Positions 25,684 to 35,611 are shown, numbered from the stretch's first letter. The stretch: DNA of 64,000 bases from Halomonas sp. SpR1 (GCF_031010175.1 NZ_JAUAMB010000006.1:62001-126000); one strand, 5' to 3'. The notes: generated from the letters alone by a model not told the origin. A program made the numbers and translations.

Positions 25684-27855
25684 ATGACATTCACACGTAC
25701 ACCCTCACTGTTGGCGCTCGCTATTACGCTGGCCGCTTCGCATTCGGTCAGCGCGGCGGATAAGCACTTCAACCGCATCGCCAGCTTCGCTATCCCCAGT
25801 AACATGGCGGAGGGCGAAGATCGTAGTCGCGAAACCTCGGCGGAAATTATCGCTGCCTCAGGCGACGGTATGACGCTGGTTTACTCGGACAGCCCGCTGG
25901 GCGTGATCGGACGAATTGATATTAGCGACCCCGCTAATCCGCAGCCGCTGGGCAGTATTGATGTCGGCGGCGAGCCCACGGCGGTAACGGTGCTCGACAA
26001 CATCGTCTATGCCGGGGTGAATACCTCGGTCTCTTACCGCGAGCCTTCCGGGCAACTGCTCACCATCGATATCGATAGCGGTGAAATACTCGCCTCCTGT
26101 CCCTTGAACGGTCAGCCCGACAGTGTGGCTGCCGCAGCAGCGCCAGAGGGGCGTTTCGTCGCCGTCGCCATTGAGAACGAGCGCGATGAGGATGCTGGCG
26201 ACGGTCGAGTGCCGCAGATGCCTGGCGGCTCTGTTGCCCTGGTGGAGATCAACGATGCAGGGGAAGTTAACTGCAACAGCCTGCTTTACGCCGACGTGGC
26301 GGGGCTTGCCGAGATCGCTCCCGAGGATCCCGAGCCGGAGTTTGTCGATATCAATGCCTTAGGTGAGGTTGCAGTCACCTTGCAAGAGAATAACTACCTG
26401 GCGGTGATCGACTATGCTGGCAAAGTGGTGTCGCACTTCAGCGCCGGGGCGGTGGATCTGGACGGGATTGATGCCAGCGACGACGGTGCGCTGATCTTTA
26501 ATCAGCAGCAGACTCAGCGCTTGCGCGAGCCGGATGCGCTGCAGTGGATTGACAGCGATCACTTTGCCATTGCCAATGAGGGCGATATGGATGGCGGCTC
26601 CCGGGGCTGGAGTATCTTCCATAAAAGCGGCCGCTTAGTGTATGAGTCCGGGGCGGATTTCGAGCATGCGGTGATTGAGGTGGGCCACTACCCCGATAAG
26701 CGTTCGGATGCCAAGGGCAGTGAACCAGAGGGGATGGAGTTTGCTGTTTTTGACGGCACGCCCTACGTATTCCTGCTCGCCGAGCGAAGTTCGCTGGTGG
26801 GTGTTTACGATGTCAGCAACCCTGCTGAACCGCAGCTCAGCCAACTACTCCCCTCGGGGCTTTCACCGGAAAGCGCGGTGGCAATTCCCAGCCGCGGCTT
26901 GCTGGCTACCGCCAATGAGACCGATCTGGGCGAAGAGGGCGGCCCGCGCTCCCATGTCATGATCTACCAGCACCAGAATGCGCCTGCGGTCTACCCAACG
27001 CTCACCTCGATGGGCAGCGACGAGCTGATCGGCTGGGGCGCTCTCTCTGGCATGGTCGCCGCAGATGGCGTGCTCTATGCAGTCAACGACAGCTTCTACA
27101 GCACCCAGCCGCGCATTTTTACCATCGACCCTTCCACGTCACCCGCGCGAATTACCGTGGCGTTGGATGTAACCCGTGATGGTGAGCCTGCTCTAGGGCT
27201 GGATATGGAAGGCATCACCACCGATGGAGAGGGTGGTTTCTGGGTCGCTTCCGAAGGAAATGACAAAGGGCTTGCCAATACTCTCTATCATGTTGGCGCT
27301 GACGGGGAGATTGACCAGGGTATTGCGCTACCCGAGGTACTTGCCCAGCAGGCACTGAAGTGGGGTTTGGAGGGCGTTACCCGGCTCGATAATCAGCTCT
27401 GGCTGGCAGTGCAGCGCCCCTGGAAGGATGACCCCGAAGGCATGGCCAAGTTGCTGCGCTACGATATCGATAGCGGCGAGTGGGGCGCTGTGCACTACCC
27501 GCTGGATCGAGTTGATAGCGGCTGGGTAGGCCTTTCAGAGATTACCGCGTACCAAGGCGACCTCTATCTGATTGAGCGCGACAACCGCATCGGCGCAGAG
27601 GCCCAGGTCAAGCAGGTGACCCGGGTTGCTCTTGAGGGATTGGAACTGGCCCCGCCGGGTGGTGAGCTGCCGGTGGTCGAGAAGCACATCGTGCGCGATC
27701 TGATTCCCGACCTGGCCAGCTACAATGGCTTTGTGGTGGACAAGATTGAAGGGATGGCGATCAATGAGCAGGGCCATGCTTGGCTGGTCAGCGATAACGA
27801 TGGTGTCGACGACAGCAGTGGAGAGACCTACTTCTGGTCAATACCGCTGGAGTAG
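25684..27855 (+). CDS. Periplasmic esterase-like phytase-family protein with N-terminal beta-propeller
   Basis: 723 residues. A Sec signal peptide (TPSLLALAITLAASHSVSAA) is followed by a propeller-like half rich in short repeats (LGSIDVGGEPTAVTVLDN, YDVSNPAEPQLSQLL). The second half, about 445-723, belongs to the esterase-like phytase family (PF13449 type: LIGWGALSGMVA, LDMEGITTDGEGGFWVASE, GLSEITAYQGDLYLIERDN). Likely releases phosphate or cleaves an ester outside the inner membrane; substrate unknown. Single gene with its own terminator. Confidence 0.8.
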   Translation: MTFTRTPSLLALAITLAASHSVSAADKHFNRIASFAIPSNMAEGEDRSRETSAEIIAASGDGMTLVYSDSPLGVIGRIDISDPANPQPLGSIDVGGEPTAVTVLDNIVYAGVNTSVSYREPSGQLLTIDIDSGEILASCPLNGQPDSVAAAAAPEGRFVAVAIENERDEDAGDGRVPQMPGGSVALVEINDAGEVNCNSLLYADVAGLAEIAPEDPEPEFVDINALGEVAVTLQENNYLAVIDYAGKVVSHFSAGAVDLDGIDASDDGALIFNQQQTQRLREPDALQWIDSDHFAIANEGDMDGGSRGWSIFHKSGRLVYESGADFEHAVIEVGHYPDKRSDAKGSEPEGMEFAVFDGTPYVFLLAERSSLVGVYDVSNPAEPQLSQLLPSGLSPESAVAIPSRGLLATANETDLGEEGGPRSHVMIYQHQNAPAVYPTLTSMGSDELIGWGALSGMVAADGVLYAVNDSFYSTQPRIFTIDPSTSPARITVALDVTRDGEPALGLDMEGITTDGEGGFWVASEGNDKGLANTLYHVGADGEIDQGIALPEVLAQQALKWGLEGVTRLDNQLWLAVQRPWKDDPEGMAKLLRYDIDSGEWGAVHYPLDRVDSGWVGLSEITAYQGDLYLIERDNRIGAEAQVKQVTRVALEGLELAPPGGELPVVEKHIVRDLIPDLASYNGFVVDKIEGMAINEQGHAWLVSDNDGVDDSSGETYFWSIPLE

Positions 27856-27883
27856 CGGCGTAGCGGCGTAGCGGTTCAGGTAC

Positions 27884-27912
27884 AACGGGCAGCTCAGTGG
27901 CTGCCCGTTTTG
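27884..27912. terminator. Terminator between phytase-like gene and the ABC permease
   Basis: Ten-bp arms AACGGGCAGC / GCTGCCCGTT, 6-base loop, followed by TTT on the plus strand. Sits between convergent genes and can serve both. The preceding 27853-27877 has a GTAGCGGC octamer repeated three times. Confidence 0.75.
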
Positions 27913-27954
27913 CATGGTCGGTGAGAAACAGCGTTGGGCGGGAACTTTGTTCAC

Positions 27955-29718
27955 CTAACGAGTTGGTCGGCGCGAGCCCGCCATACTGGAAAGCGACACC
28001 GCCAATACCGACAGCAAAATCAGCGCTAGCGCCGGGATCAGCACCGCCCAGGGGGCGCGCTCAATGTAGGGCATGCCCTCGGCAAGTATTAGCCCCCATT
28101 CTGGCGAAGGTGGGCGCGGCCCAAGGCCCAGAAACCCCAGCGCAGCAAGGGCCAATGCAACCCCTGGTAAGCGCAGCATGGCGTGACGAAACACCGGGCC
28201 AAGCACGGCGGGCAAAATGTAGCGGCTCATTAAGCGGAAATGGCCCACGCCCAGGATCGGTGTGATGCGCACATGGGGCTGGGCTTTTGTTTCCGCGACC
28301 AGGGCGGCCGTGTGGGCCGCCAGCGGCGCCCAGGCCACGGTAGTCACCGCAATGATCGCCCCGCTGGCGCTTGGCCCCATCAAACCCGCCACAATAAGCC
28401 CTGCAATGGCAGGCGGTGTAGCCTTGGTGATTTCAATCGGGCCGGTGGCTAGTCTGGGGGCTAAGCCAATCAGTAACCCCAATACCAGCGAAAAGAACAC
28501 CACTAAGATGGCCATCCCCATGGTGGATAGTGCCCCGTGAGCGACCCGGGCCAGGATATCGCGGCCGGTGCCGTCGGCACCTAGTGGCAACGCCAGGCTG
28601 GGCGGCTGTAAACGCATAAAGGAGGAGCTAAACGGGTCGCGGCCAATCCCTGCCACAACTAGCAGTACCAGCAGCACAATAGCGATGGTGGGCACCACCC
28701 AAGCCCAGCGCTGAACGCTTTGCTCGTGTTGTGCTACTGGCAGCGCCCCGAGTCGAAACGCCCGGCCTAACAGCATTGCGCGGCCGATGTTGGCCAAGCT
28801 GCCCAATACAATAGCGATAATCAGCAGGATCAGAATGCCGGTTTGTAGGGCAGGCATATCCTGGGCCGATGCCGCGCCAAGGGTCGCTCGGCCAAGGCCG
28901 GGGATCGAAAACACCTGCTCGACGGCAATGGCGCCGCCGGTCAGGGCGACCATTACCATGCCGACTTGCGGCATTAGGCTGGGCAGCGTGCGGCGCAGGG
29001 CTGCCAGGGTAATCCGGCTGCGGGAGAAACCCGCTACGTTCCAGGTGGCGACCCAGCGCTCGGTGAAGGTGGCCGAAAGACCGTCGCTAAACAAACGCCC
29101 CAGCAGGCCGCCCGCGGGGAGGCCTAGCGCAAAGGCGGGTAGCACCACGTAGCTGAAACCTCGCCAACCGTATGGCGGCAACCAGTTTAGCCAGGCGGCA
29201 AATACCACCAGCAGGATTGAGGCGAGCAGAAACTCGGGCAACGCCGTGAGCGTTGCGCCAATCGCCCCGGATGAACGGCTGACCTGGCCATTTAACCCAC
29301 GGCGAACCACCGGCACACAGATCAACGTAGCGGTGATCACGGCCACTAGCATGCCGAACCCCATGAGCGTGAGAGATACCTGGGCGCTTTTTAGCATACC
29401 CGGCAGCACAGGCGCGCCTGAAATCCAGGAGTTGCCTGCATCGCCCTGTAGCAGCCCCATCAGCCAGCTTTGCAGCTTCTCGAAGGGGCCAAGATCCAAG
29501 CCCAGCTGGGCGCGAATAGCGGCTAGCGCCTCGGGTGTCGCTTCCTGCTCGGCAGAGCGAGCCCGCAAAATGCTCAGCGCTGGATCCCGGCCGGATAACC
29601 ACGGCAGTAGCCCGACCAGCACTACTACGCTGGCTAACGTTATCAGGCGTGACAGCAGCGGAATAAAGGGTTCGATGCGCAAGCTGCGCCATAGGCTCAA
29701 CGATGCTGCGGTTGTCAT
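27955..29718 (-). CDS. Fused two-domain permease of a family-5 (peptide/nickel type) ABC importer
   Basis: About 587 residues combining a DppB-like half (about 20-310; 'MLKSAQVSLTLMGFGMLVA', 'PGLGRATLGAASAQDMPALQ') and a DppC-like half (about 325-585; 'PLGADGTGRDILARVAHGAL', 'LGFLGLGPRPPSPEWGLILAEG'). These are normally two separate genes. Start ATG 29718 lies 13 bases beyond the binding-protein stop; the upstream in-frame codons overlap that gene. With a lipoprotein binding protein and two ATPases upstream it makes a complete importer; the substrate (peptide, nickel chelate or other) cannot be told. Confidence 0.85.
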   Translation of the reverse strand: MTTAASLSLWRSLRIEPFIPLLSRLITLASVVVLVGLLPWLSGRDPALSILRARSAEQEATPEALAAIRAQLGLDLGPFEKLQSWLMGLLQGDAGNSWISGAPVLPGMLKSAQVSLTLMGFGMLVAVITATLICVPVVRRGLNGQVSRSSGAIGATLTALPEFLLASILLVVFAAWLNWLPPYGWRGFSYVVLPAFALGLPAGGLLGRLFSDGLSATFTERWVATWNVAGFSRSRITLAALRRTLPSLMPQVGMVMVALTGGAIAVEQVFSIPGLGRATLGAASAQDMPALQTGILILLIIAIVLGSLANIGRAMLLGRAFRLGALPVAQHEQSVQRWAWVVPTIAIVLLVLLVVAGIGRDPFSSSFMRLQPPSLALPLGADGTGRDILARVAHGALSTMGMAILVVFFSLVLGLLIGLAPRLATGPIEITKATPPAIAGLIVAGLMGPSASGAIIAVTTVAWAPLAAHTAALVAETKAQPHVRITPILGVGHFRLMSRYILPAVLGPVFRHAMLRLPGVALALAALGFLGLGPRPPSPEWGLILAEGMPYIERAPWAVLIPALALILLSVLAVSLSSMAGSRRPTR

Positions 29719-29731
29719 GCGCGGCTCACCC

Positions 29732-31246
29732 CTAGGAGTCACTGTCGGCGTCAATGGACGTCTTCTCAGTGATCAGCATACGCTCACGGGGATCACGCTC
29801 GGCGTTGGTAACGCGGGCTGATTCACCCTGAATGACACGCTCGTGGAGCATGGGAATGGCAGCATCGGTGCGCAAAATAGCCGCTTCCGCATCGATGATT
29901 GCCTGACGGCGTTCGGCGCCAGTGGGCAGTACCGCCGCGGTGGCCAGTGCTTCATCCACTGCCGGGTCGCATAGCTGGGCGATATTGAAAGAGCCTGCGC
30001 AGGCAAAGTCACTGAACATATAGGCGACCGGGTCGCCGGAGTCGAGCACGGTGGCGCGGGAGAGAATAAAAGCATCAAACTCACCGGCCAAGGCGTCCGC
30101 TTCGATATGGGCGTACTCGCGCACTTCCTGGTTAACGCTAAAGCCTGCCTGGGTCAGCTGTTGTTCGAGTAGGACGGCGACTTCGGGCAGCTCGGCGCGA
30201 TCAGTAAAGGTTGCCAGGGTAATCTCAATGCCGGTGGGGTCGCTGGGCGCGGTGCGATCTTCAATCGGAGCGCGATAGTCGCTTGCCCACGCTAGTGCGG
30301 GGCCGAGTAGCCCTTCGGCGATATCGGCGCGGCCTTCGTACACGGTATTGACGATAGCCGGGCGGTTTACCGCTTCACGGGCGGCAGCGCGCAGGCCGGG
30401 GTCGCTCATGGGGCCTGATTCAGTGTTCAGGTAAAGCGTATTGGTGCGTGGCATGGGCACCTCAAAGACCAAGTCCGGGTCGAGCAGCGCTACCTGGGAG
30501 ACCGGAATGGCTTCCACCACATCGGCCGTGCCGGTTCTTAGGGACGCCGCCCGGGCCGTGCCGTCGGGCACATAGTCGGCGTCAATGCCCGCCACCGCGG
30601 CCGGCTCGCCCCAGTAGTCATCAAAGCGGTCTAGCCGGGCGCTGGTGGTGCCGTTGATCTCTTTTAACACGAAGGGGCCGGTGCCGGCTTCGATGGGGTT
30701 AACCCGGCCATCTTCGCCGTAGGCGCTGGCCGCTAGAATCGCTAACTGCGGGCTTGAAAGGCGGTTGGGAATCAGCGGGTCATCTTGTTCCGTGCGCACG
30801 ATCACCGCGTTATCGCCATCGGCTTCGATGGTCATGTTCACGCCGTCTAAAATACGCGGTTTGGGTGCGGCCTGGGTGGCGGCAGTCAGCGAGTTCACCA
30901 CATCGCTGGCGGTTAGTGGCGTGCCGTCGTGAAACTCAACGCCATCGCGAATCACAAACCGCCAGGTTTTCGGATCCAGTTGCTCCCACTCGGTGGCCAG
31001 AAACGGCTGGGGATCGCTGCTGGCATCCAGGCGAATCAGCGTTTCCGCCGTGCTCCAACGGGATAGCTTAAAGGCATCGTCGGAAAGCGGCGTTAAGCCA
31101 GAGCGCGGTGGTTGTAGCATTGCCACGCTAATACGCTCACCTGATTCGGTGGAAGTGGTGTCGCGCTGTTCATCAAAGCAACCGGCAAGGAGTAAGGGCG
31201 CGGCAAGGGCAACGGGCAGAGACAGGCGAAGCGAGTGGCGTAACAT
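29732..31246 (-). CDS. Family-5 ABC substrate-binding lipoprotein
   Basis: 504 residues. The signal sequence ends in a lipobox (LLLAGC, Cys23), so it is anchored in the membrane. The SBP_bac_5 signature is clear: WRFVIRDGVEFHDGTPLTASDVV and GTGPFVLKEI, LRTGTADVVEAIPVSQ. Relatives carry peptides, nickel or metallophores. GAGGAG precedes ATG 31246. Placed between the two ATPase genes and the fused permease. Confidence 0.88.
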   Translation of the reverse strand: MLRHSLRLSLPVALAAPLLLAGCFDEQRDTTSTESGERISVAMLQPPRSGLTPLSDDAFKLSRWSTAETLIRLDASSDPQPFLATEWEQLDPKTWRFVIRDGVEFHDGTPLTASDVVNSLTAATQAAPKPRILDGVNMTIEADGDNAVIVRTEQDDPLIPNRLSSPQLAILAASAYGEDGRVNPIEAGTGPFVLKEINGTTSARLDRFDDYWGEPAAVAGIDADYVPDGTARAASLRTGTADVVEAIPVSQVALLDPDLVFEVPMPRTNTLYLNTESGPMSDPGLRAAAREAVNRPAIVNTVYEGRADIAEGLLGPALAWASDYRAPIEDRTAPSDPTGIEITLATFTDRAELPEVAVLLEQQLTQAGFSVNQEVREYAHIEADALAGEFDAFILSRATVLDSGDPVAYMFSDFACAGSFNIAQLCDPAVDEALATAAVLPTGAERRQAIIDAEAAILRTDAAIPMLHERVIQGESARVTNAERDPRERMLITEKTSIDADSDS

Positions 31247-31373
31247 GGTAATAACTCCTCAGAATAAACGGCTAGTAATACCTAGCAAAATGAACAACGG
31301 CACAGCCTTGCGGTGTGCAAATGGTTAAGCACTGCATAAAGCAGAAGGGGTGGATCAGAACGACGTGGAGGAT

Positions 31374-32291
31374 TTACACCAGCGCTTCAACCTCCGCGGC
31401 ATTGCAGTTTGGGAGTGCACATCTGGGCAGTTGCGTGACGGCGTTGATTAACGCACAGGTTGCCGAGTGGCGGGGGTTGCGCCATAGCGCCGCGGTTGGG
31501 CGGTCTTCGACGATGTTGCCGTCATCCATTACCAGCGTGCGCTGACACAGTTGGGCGACCACCGATAAATCGTGGGACACCATCAGCAGCCCGGTGCCAC
31601 TCTCATCGCAGAGGTTTTTCAGCACCTTGATGACCTGGGCACGAACCGGTAGATCCAGGCCGCTAAGTGGCTCATCGGCCAACAAAAAGCGTGGGCGGGT
31701 GGCGATGGCGCGGGCAATGGCGACCCGCTGTGCCTGGCCGCCGGAAAGCTCGTGGGGCTGGCGATCCAAAAACGGGGCATCCAGACCGACTTGTTCCAGA
31801 GCTTCGCGCGCTCGCTCGCCAGGGTCGCAATCGACGTGTAGTCGAATCAGCGGCTCACTGACCAAAGCGCGCACGCTCATACGTGGATCGAGCGACGAGG
31901 CAGGGTCTTGGGGAATGTATTGAACCGCCCGACGATACCAGCGTAGTTGGGCAGTGGAGCCGGGGCGCACGAGCTTGTGCTGGCAGGTAATCGACCCGCT
32001 ATCGGGCGCTTCAATCGCCAGCAGGGAGCGCAGCAAGGTGGTTTTGCCCGAACCGGAGACGCCCACGAGCCCTACCCGCTCGCCTGGATAAAGGCTCAGG
32101 TCGATGTCGTGCATAATCCGTTTGCGCTCGCCTGCGCGCCAAAACACCTCGCGGGGGAGCGATACGCTTTTGTTAAGCCCGTGTGCGCAGAGAAACGCTT
32201 CACTGCTATTAAAAGCGGAGCGCTCGTTAAGTGCTGACGCACTCATTGTGGGTGAAATTGTGGGTGAATAAGTTGGCAACGGGCTTGGCAT
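31374..32291 (-). CDS. DppF/OppF-type ABC ATPase
   Basis: 305 residues. Walker A GVSGSGKTT, Q-loop YIPQDPASSLDPRM, signature LSGGQAQR, Walker B FLLADEPLSGLD and SHDLSVV. There is an unusually long N-terminal extension of about 50 residues before the domain. Start ATG 32291 directly abuts the stop of the partner ATPase. It pairs with the upstream ATPase on the fused permease. Confidence 0.87.
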   Translation of the reverse strand: MPSPLPTYSPTISPTMSASALNERSAFNSSEAFLCAHGLNKSVSLPREVFWRAGERKRIMHDIDLSLYPGERVGLVGVSGSGKTTLLRSLLAIEAPDSGSITCQHKLVRPGSTAQLRWYRRAVQYIPQDPASSLDPRMSVRALVSEPLIRLHVDCDPGERAREALEQVGLDAPFLDRQPHELSGGQAQRVAIARAIATRPRFLLADEPLSGLDLPVRAQVIKVLKNLCDESGTGLLMVSHDLSVVAQLCQRTLVMDDGNIVEDRPTAALWRNPRHSATCALINAVTQLPRCALPNCNAAEVEALV

Positions 32292-33140
32292 CTAGGCGCT
32301 CTTTAAAAGATCGTTTGATATAAAAAAATCGTCGGATGCCCGACGGTTTAGCGCTGACGGCTGAACGTTATGCGCCGCGGCGACCAGTTCCTGGGTAAAG
32401 GGGTGCTGCGGGGCGGTAATCAAGGTGTCTAAATCGCCGCTTTCAATCACCACGCCCCGCTCAATAATTACTGCTCGCTGGCAGAGCTGTGAGGCTGCGT
32501 GAAGATCGTGGGTAATAAACAGCATCGCGGTGCCCGAGTGGCCGGTATGCTCGCGTAATGCGCTCAGCACTTGGGCTTGAGTGACCACATCCAGCGCCGT
32601 GGTGGGCTCGTCGGCCACCATTAATGCGGTTTTACACGCCATGGCCAGGGCAATGCAGACGCGCTGGCGCTGTCCACCGGAAAGCTCCGCTGGAGTGCGC
32701 TTGATTAACCGCTGGGGGTCAGGAAGATCCATTGACGCCAACAGCGCCACCGCCGCCTGGGTGGCAGCTTTGCGCGATAGGCCGTGATGGCGGATAAATG
32801 GCTCGCGCAACTGGGAGCCGATAGAGACAAGCGGGTTCAGCGCGGAGAGCGAATCCTGAAACACCATCGACACACGAGTTTCTTTAAGCCGCCGGGCGGC
32901 GGGTATTGCCATGGCCTCTTGACCTTGAATGCGGATGCTACCTGATACTTGGGCATTGGGTGGTAAAAGTCCCAGCACCGCTTTTGCAGTGAACGATTTA
33001 CCCGACCCAGACGCGCCTAACAGGCAGACTCGCTCACCGGGCATAACATCAAACGAGAGCCCATCGACGATTTGCTGCTGGCCAATTTGAATGCCCAGGC
33101 CACGCACGGATAAGACAGGTTCACTGTACATTGACAACAT
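32292..33140 (-). CDS. DppD/OppD-type ABC ATPase
   Basis: 282 residues; Walker A GASGSGKSF, VSMVFQDSLSALNPLVSIGSQL, signature LSGGQRQR, Walker [14 protein letters not shown]. First gene of the importer operon; ATG 33140 or 33131 are both possible and neither has a strong ribosome-binding site. It lacks the C-terminal iron-sulfur/oligopeptide extension seen in many OppD proteins, which leaves the substrate open. Confidence 0.87.
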   Translation of the reverse strand: MLSMYSEPVLSVRGLGIQIGQQQIVDGLSFDVMPGERVCLLGASGSGKSFTAKAVLGLLPPNAQVSGSIRIQGQEAMAIPAARRLKETRVSMVFQDSLSALNPLVSIGSQLREPFIRHHGLSRKAATQAAVALLASMDLPDPQRLIKRTPAELSGGQRQRVCIALAMACKTALMVADEPTTALDVVTQAQVLSALREHTGHSGTAMLFITHDLHAASQLCQRAVIIERGVVIESGDLDTLITAPQHPFTQELVAAAHNVQPSALNRRASDDFFISNDLLKSA

Positions 33141-33270
33141 CTCTGGCGAGGTCGGTTAGTTATAAACGATAGTTATGATATAACGTTTGATTGTTGGGCG
33201 GCAATACGGATATCAATAAGGCATATAGTGGCAGGGAAAACGACAGATTGAGACGTAATAAACAGATATA

Positions 33271-33300
33271 AAAAAAGCGCTGAAAAATCAGCGCTTTTTT
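33271..33300. terminator. Bidirectional terminator after cstA
   Basis: Thirteen-bp arms AAAAAAGCGCTGA / TCAGCGCTTTTTT with a 4-base loop; A-run on one side and T-run on the other. Separates cstA from the ABC importer operon. Confidence 0.9.
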
Positions 33301-33335
33301 GCGGTCATGCGACACTGCCGCCTGTTTATGTCGGG

Positions 33336-34805
33336 TTATTTTGCGGCGGTGGCAGCGTAAGTCTCGTTCGTGCCGAAATTGTCGGCTGGCTCGTCTACCG
33401 CAAAGGTCGCTCGGCTTAAGCGGCGGACACGCTTCATGAACAGCGCGATGCAAATCAGCGTACCTAGTGCGGCGACCACGTAGCTTAACTGCAGCGGCAG
33501 ACCAAAACCGATCGGCGCGTAGGCTAAGTAGGTAAACGTTGCCATGGTCATAAAGGTGGCTGGGATCGAGGTGATCCAGTGAGGCTTACGCGACAGCACC
33601 AGGTACATGGTGCCTACCCACAGCGCGATGACGGCGGTGGTTTGGTTCGCCCAGGAGAAGTAGCGCCACAGCAGTGTGAAGTCCATATGGGTTAAGGCGT
33701 AGGAGACCACAAACAGCGGTAGGGCGACCATAATGCGCTTTACCATCGGCTTCTGATCGATCTTGATGTAGTCGGCGATGATCATCCGCGCGCTACGGAA
33801 AGCGGTATCGCCCGAGGTGATCGGCAGCACGATAACGCCGAGTACCGCCAGGGTGCCGCCAATCGCGCCAAGCATGGTGGTAGACACTTCGCTTACCACC
33901 GCAGCAGGGCCACCGGCGGCCAGCACGTCGGAGAGCGACTGGTCGCCGTAAAACAGGCTCATGGCTGCAGCTGCCCAGATCATCGCGATGATGCCTTCGG
34001 TGATCATCATGCCGTAGAAGATTTTACGGCCATTGGTTTCGTTTTGCGTGGTGCGCGAAATAATCGGTGTTTGGGTGGCGTGGAAGCCGGAAAGCGCACC
34101 ACAGGAGATGGTTAAAAACAGTAGCGGGAAAATCGGCGCAGCGTCGGGGTGCATGTTTTGAAACGAAAGCTCGGGAATCGGCGCGCCCGTGATAACTAGG
34201 CCAATACCGATACCGGCAGCGCTGAACAGCAGTAGGGCGCCGAAATAGGGATAGATACGGCCGATCACCTTATCAATCGGCAGCAGCGTGGCGATCAGGT
34301 AGTAAATAAAGATGGCGACAATGATCAGCGTGAGCGACAGCGAGGTCATATTGGCCAGCAGCGCCGCAGGCGAGGTCACGAATACCGTGCCGACCAGCAG
34401 AAGCAGCAGAATCGCGAAGCCATTGACCACATGCTTCATCGCTTTGCCGAGAAACTTGCCCGCTAGCTGCGGCAAGTGAGCGCCGTGGTTACGAATCGAG
34501 ATCATGCCGGTCAGGTAGTCGTGCACGGCACCGGCAAAGATGCAGCCAATCACAATCCACACAAAGGCGACCGGGCCATACAGCGCGCCGAGTATCGGGC
34601 CAAAAATGGGGCCCACACCGGCAATGTTCAATAGTTGAATAAGCGAGTTGCGCGTGGTGTTCATCGGCACGTAGTCGATGTTGTCGCGCATGCTGAAGGC
34701 GGGCGTTTGGCGTTTTCGGTTAGTCACAAACACGCGCTCAACGAACTTCCCATAGGTAAAGTAGCCCGCTATTAGCAGCAGGATCGATACAATAAAGGTG
34801 ATCAT
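33336..34805 (-). CDS. CstA-family (carbon starvation) transporter
   Basis: 489-residue inner-membrane protein with many hydrophobic segments. The family signature is clear: DNIDYVPMNTTRNSL, HDYLTGMISIRNHGAHLPQLAG, SGFHATQTPIISRT, PITSGDTAFRSARMI. CstA/BtsT members import pyruvate or peptides on carbon limitation. It is the short form; E. coli CstA and BtsT have about 700 residues. A weak ribosome-binding site precedes ATG 34805. Confidence 0.9.
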   Translation of the reverse strand: MITFIVSILLLIAGYFTYGKFVERVFVTNRKRQTPAFSMRDNIDYVPMNTTRNSLIQLLNIAGVGPIFGPILGALYGPVAFVWIVIGCIFAGAVHDYLTGMISIRNHGAHLPQLAGKFLGKAMKHVVNGFAILLLLLVGTVFVTSPAALLANMTSLSLTLIIVAIFIYYLIATLLPIDKVIGRIYPYFGALLLFSAAGIGIGLVITGAPIPELSFQNMHPDAAPIFPLLFLTISCGALSGFHATQTPIISRTTQNETNGRKIFYGMMITEGIIAMIWAAAAMSLFYGDQSLSDVLAAGGPAAVVSEVSTTMLGAIGGTLAVLGVIVLPITSGDTAFRSARMIIADYIKIDQKPMVKRIMVALPLFVVSYALTHMDFTLLWRYFSWANQTTAVIALWVGTMYLVLSRKPHWITSIPATFMTMATFTYLAYAPIGFGLPLQLSYVVAALGTLICIALFMKRVRRLSRATFAVDEPADNFGTNETYAATAAK

Positions 34806-34940
34806 CTAAGGTACCTAGAGCAGTAAGGGGGATGGGCGAGCATGCCAATTAGCACACAAGCAGGCACTTCTTTAGCAGCGCTGAATTTACAGATAAGTGC
34901 TATAAAATCACAGTTAGACTTTAGTGGGCAGTAAGCAACA

Positions 34941-34968
34941 AAACGGGCAGCCCAGAGGCTGCCCGTTT
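34941..34968. terminator. sodC terminator
   Basis: Twelve-bp arms AAACGGGCAGCC / GGCTGCCCGTTT, 4-base loop, 26 bases after the sodC stop. Nearly the same stem as at 27884, suggesting a favoured terminator sequence in this genome. Confidence 0.85.
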
Positions 34969-34994
34969 GATCTGCTCGAAGTGAACACTGATTA

Positions 34995-35531
34995 TTAGGA
35001 CTCCACGACACCACAGGCCATGCGAGTACCACCACCGCCCAGGTGTGGCTCATCTGAGTAGGTGTCACCGCCTTCGTGAATCATCAGGCTGCGGCCGGGC
35101 ATATCTTCCATGCTCAAACGCGGCGCCAAGACGGGGAGATTGGCTTCGCCATCTTCATTAACCGTTAGCACCGGTAGATCGCCTAAGTGCCCTTCTCCAT
35201 AGGGGCCTTGGTGGGTGCCGGTTTCCTCGGGATCATAGTGGCCGCCCGCCGAGAGAGCAGCGGTCATTTCGCCACTGTCGTTCTCGGCAGGGTCACAGCT
35301 GGCGTTCTGGTGGACGTGAAAGCCATAAACGCCGGGCTCAAGATCCGTCAACGAAGGAGTTAGCAATAAGCCGTGATCCGTATGCTCAAGGGATACGGTG
35401 CCAATCGACTCTTCAACCCCCTCTGCGCTGACTTTATGCATCTCTACATCAAGCGTTTCGTTGGCTTGTGCGGCTGCACTGACAAGAAGCAGCGAGGCGG
35501 CAATACCGGTAAGTGACGTTGAATAGCGCAT
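34995..35531 (-). CDS. sodC: Periplasmic Cu-Zn superoxide dismutase
   Basis: 178 residues, signal peptide ending near ALA-type site (AAAQAN). Metal ligands: GFHVHQ (His72, His74), His98 in GGHYDP, EGHLGD (His115, Asp118) and MIHEGGD (His152); Cys79 and Cys173 form the usual disulfide. Converts superoxide in the periplasm. GGGAGAACATCACT before ATG 35531. Confidence 0.95.
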   Translation of the reverse strand: MRYSTSLTGIAASLLLVSAAAQANETLDVEMHKVSAEGVEESIGTVSLEHTDHGLLLTPSLTDLEPGVYGFHVHQNASCDPAENDSGEMTAALSAGGHYDPEETGTHQGPYGEGHLGDLPVLTVNEDGEANLPVLAPRLSMEDMPGRSLMIHEGGDTYSDEPHLGGGGTRMACGVVES

Positions 35532-35611
35532 AGTGATGTTCTCCCGAATCCATGGAAATAGTGTATAGCGTTGCCCATTTAAGGTAGCTGTCTAAGGAGG
35601 ACTTCGCCAAC

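Noticed and set aside
33160..33453. 97-codon frame overlapping the cstA terminator
   Set aside because: Runs through the cstA 3' end and a strong terminator; no homology-like features.
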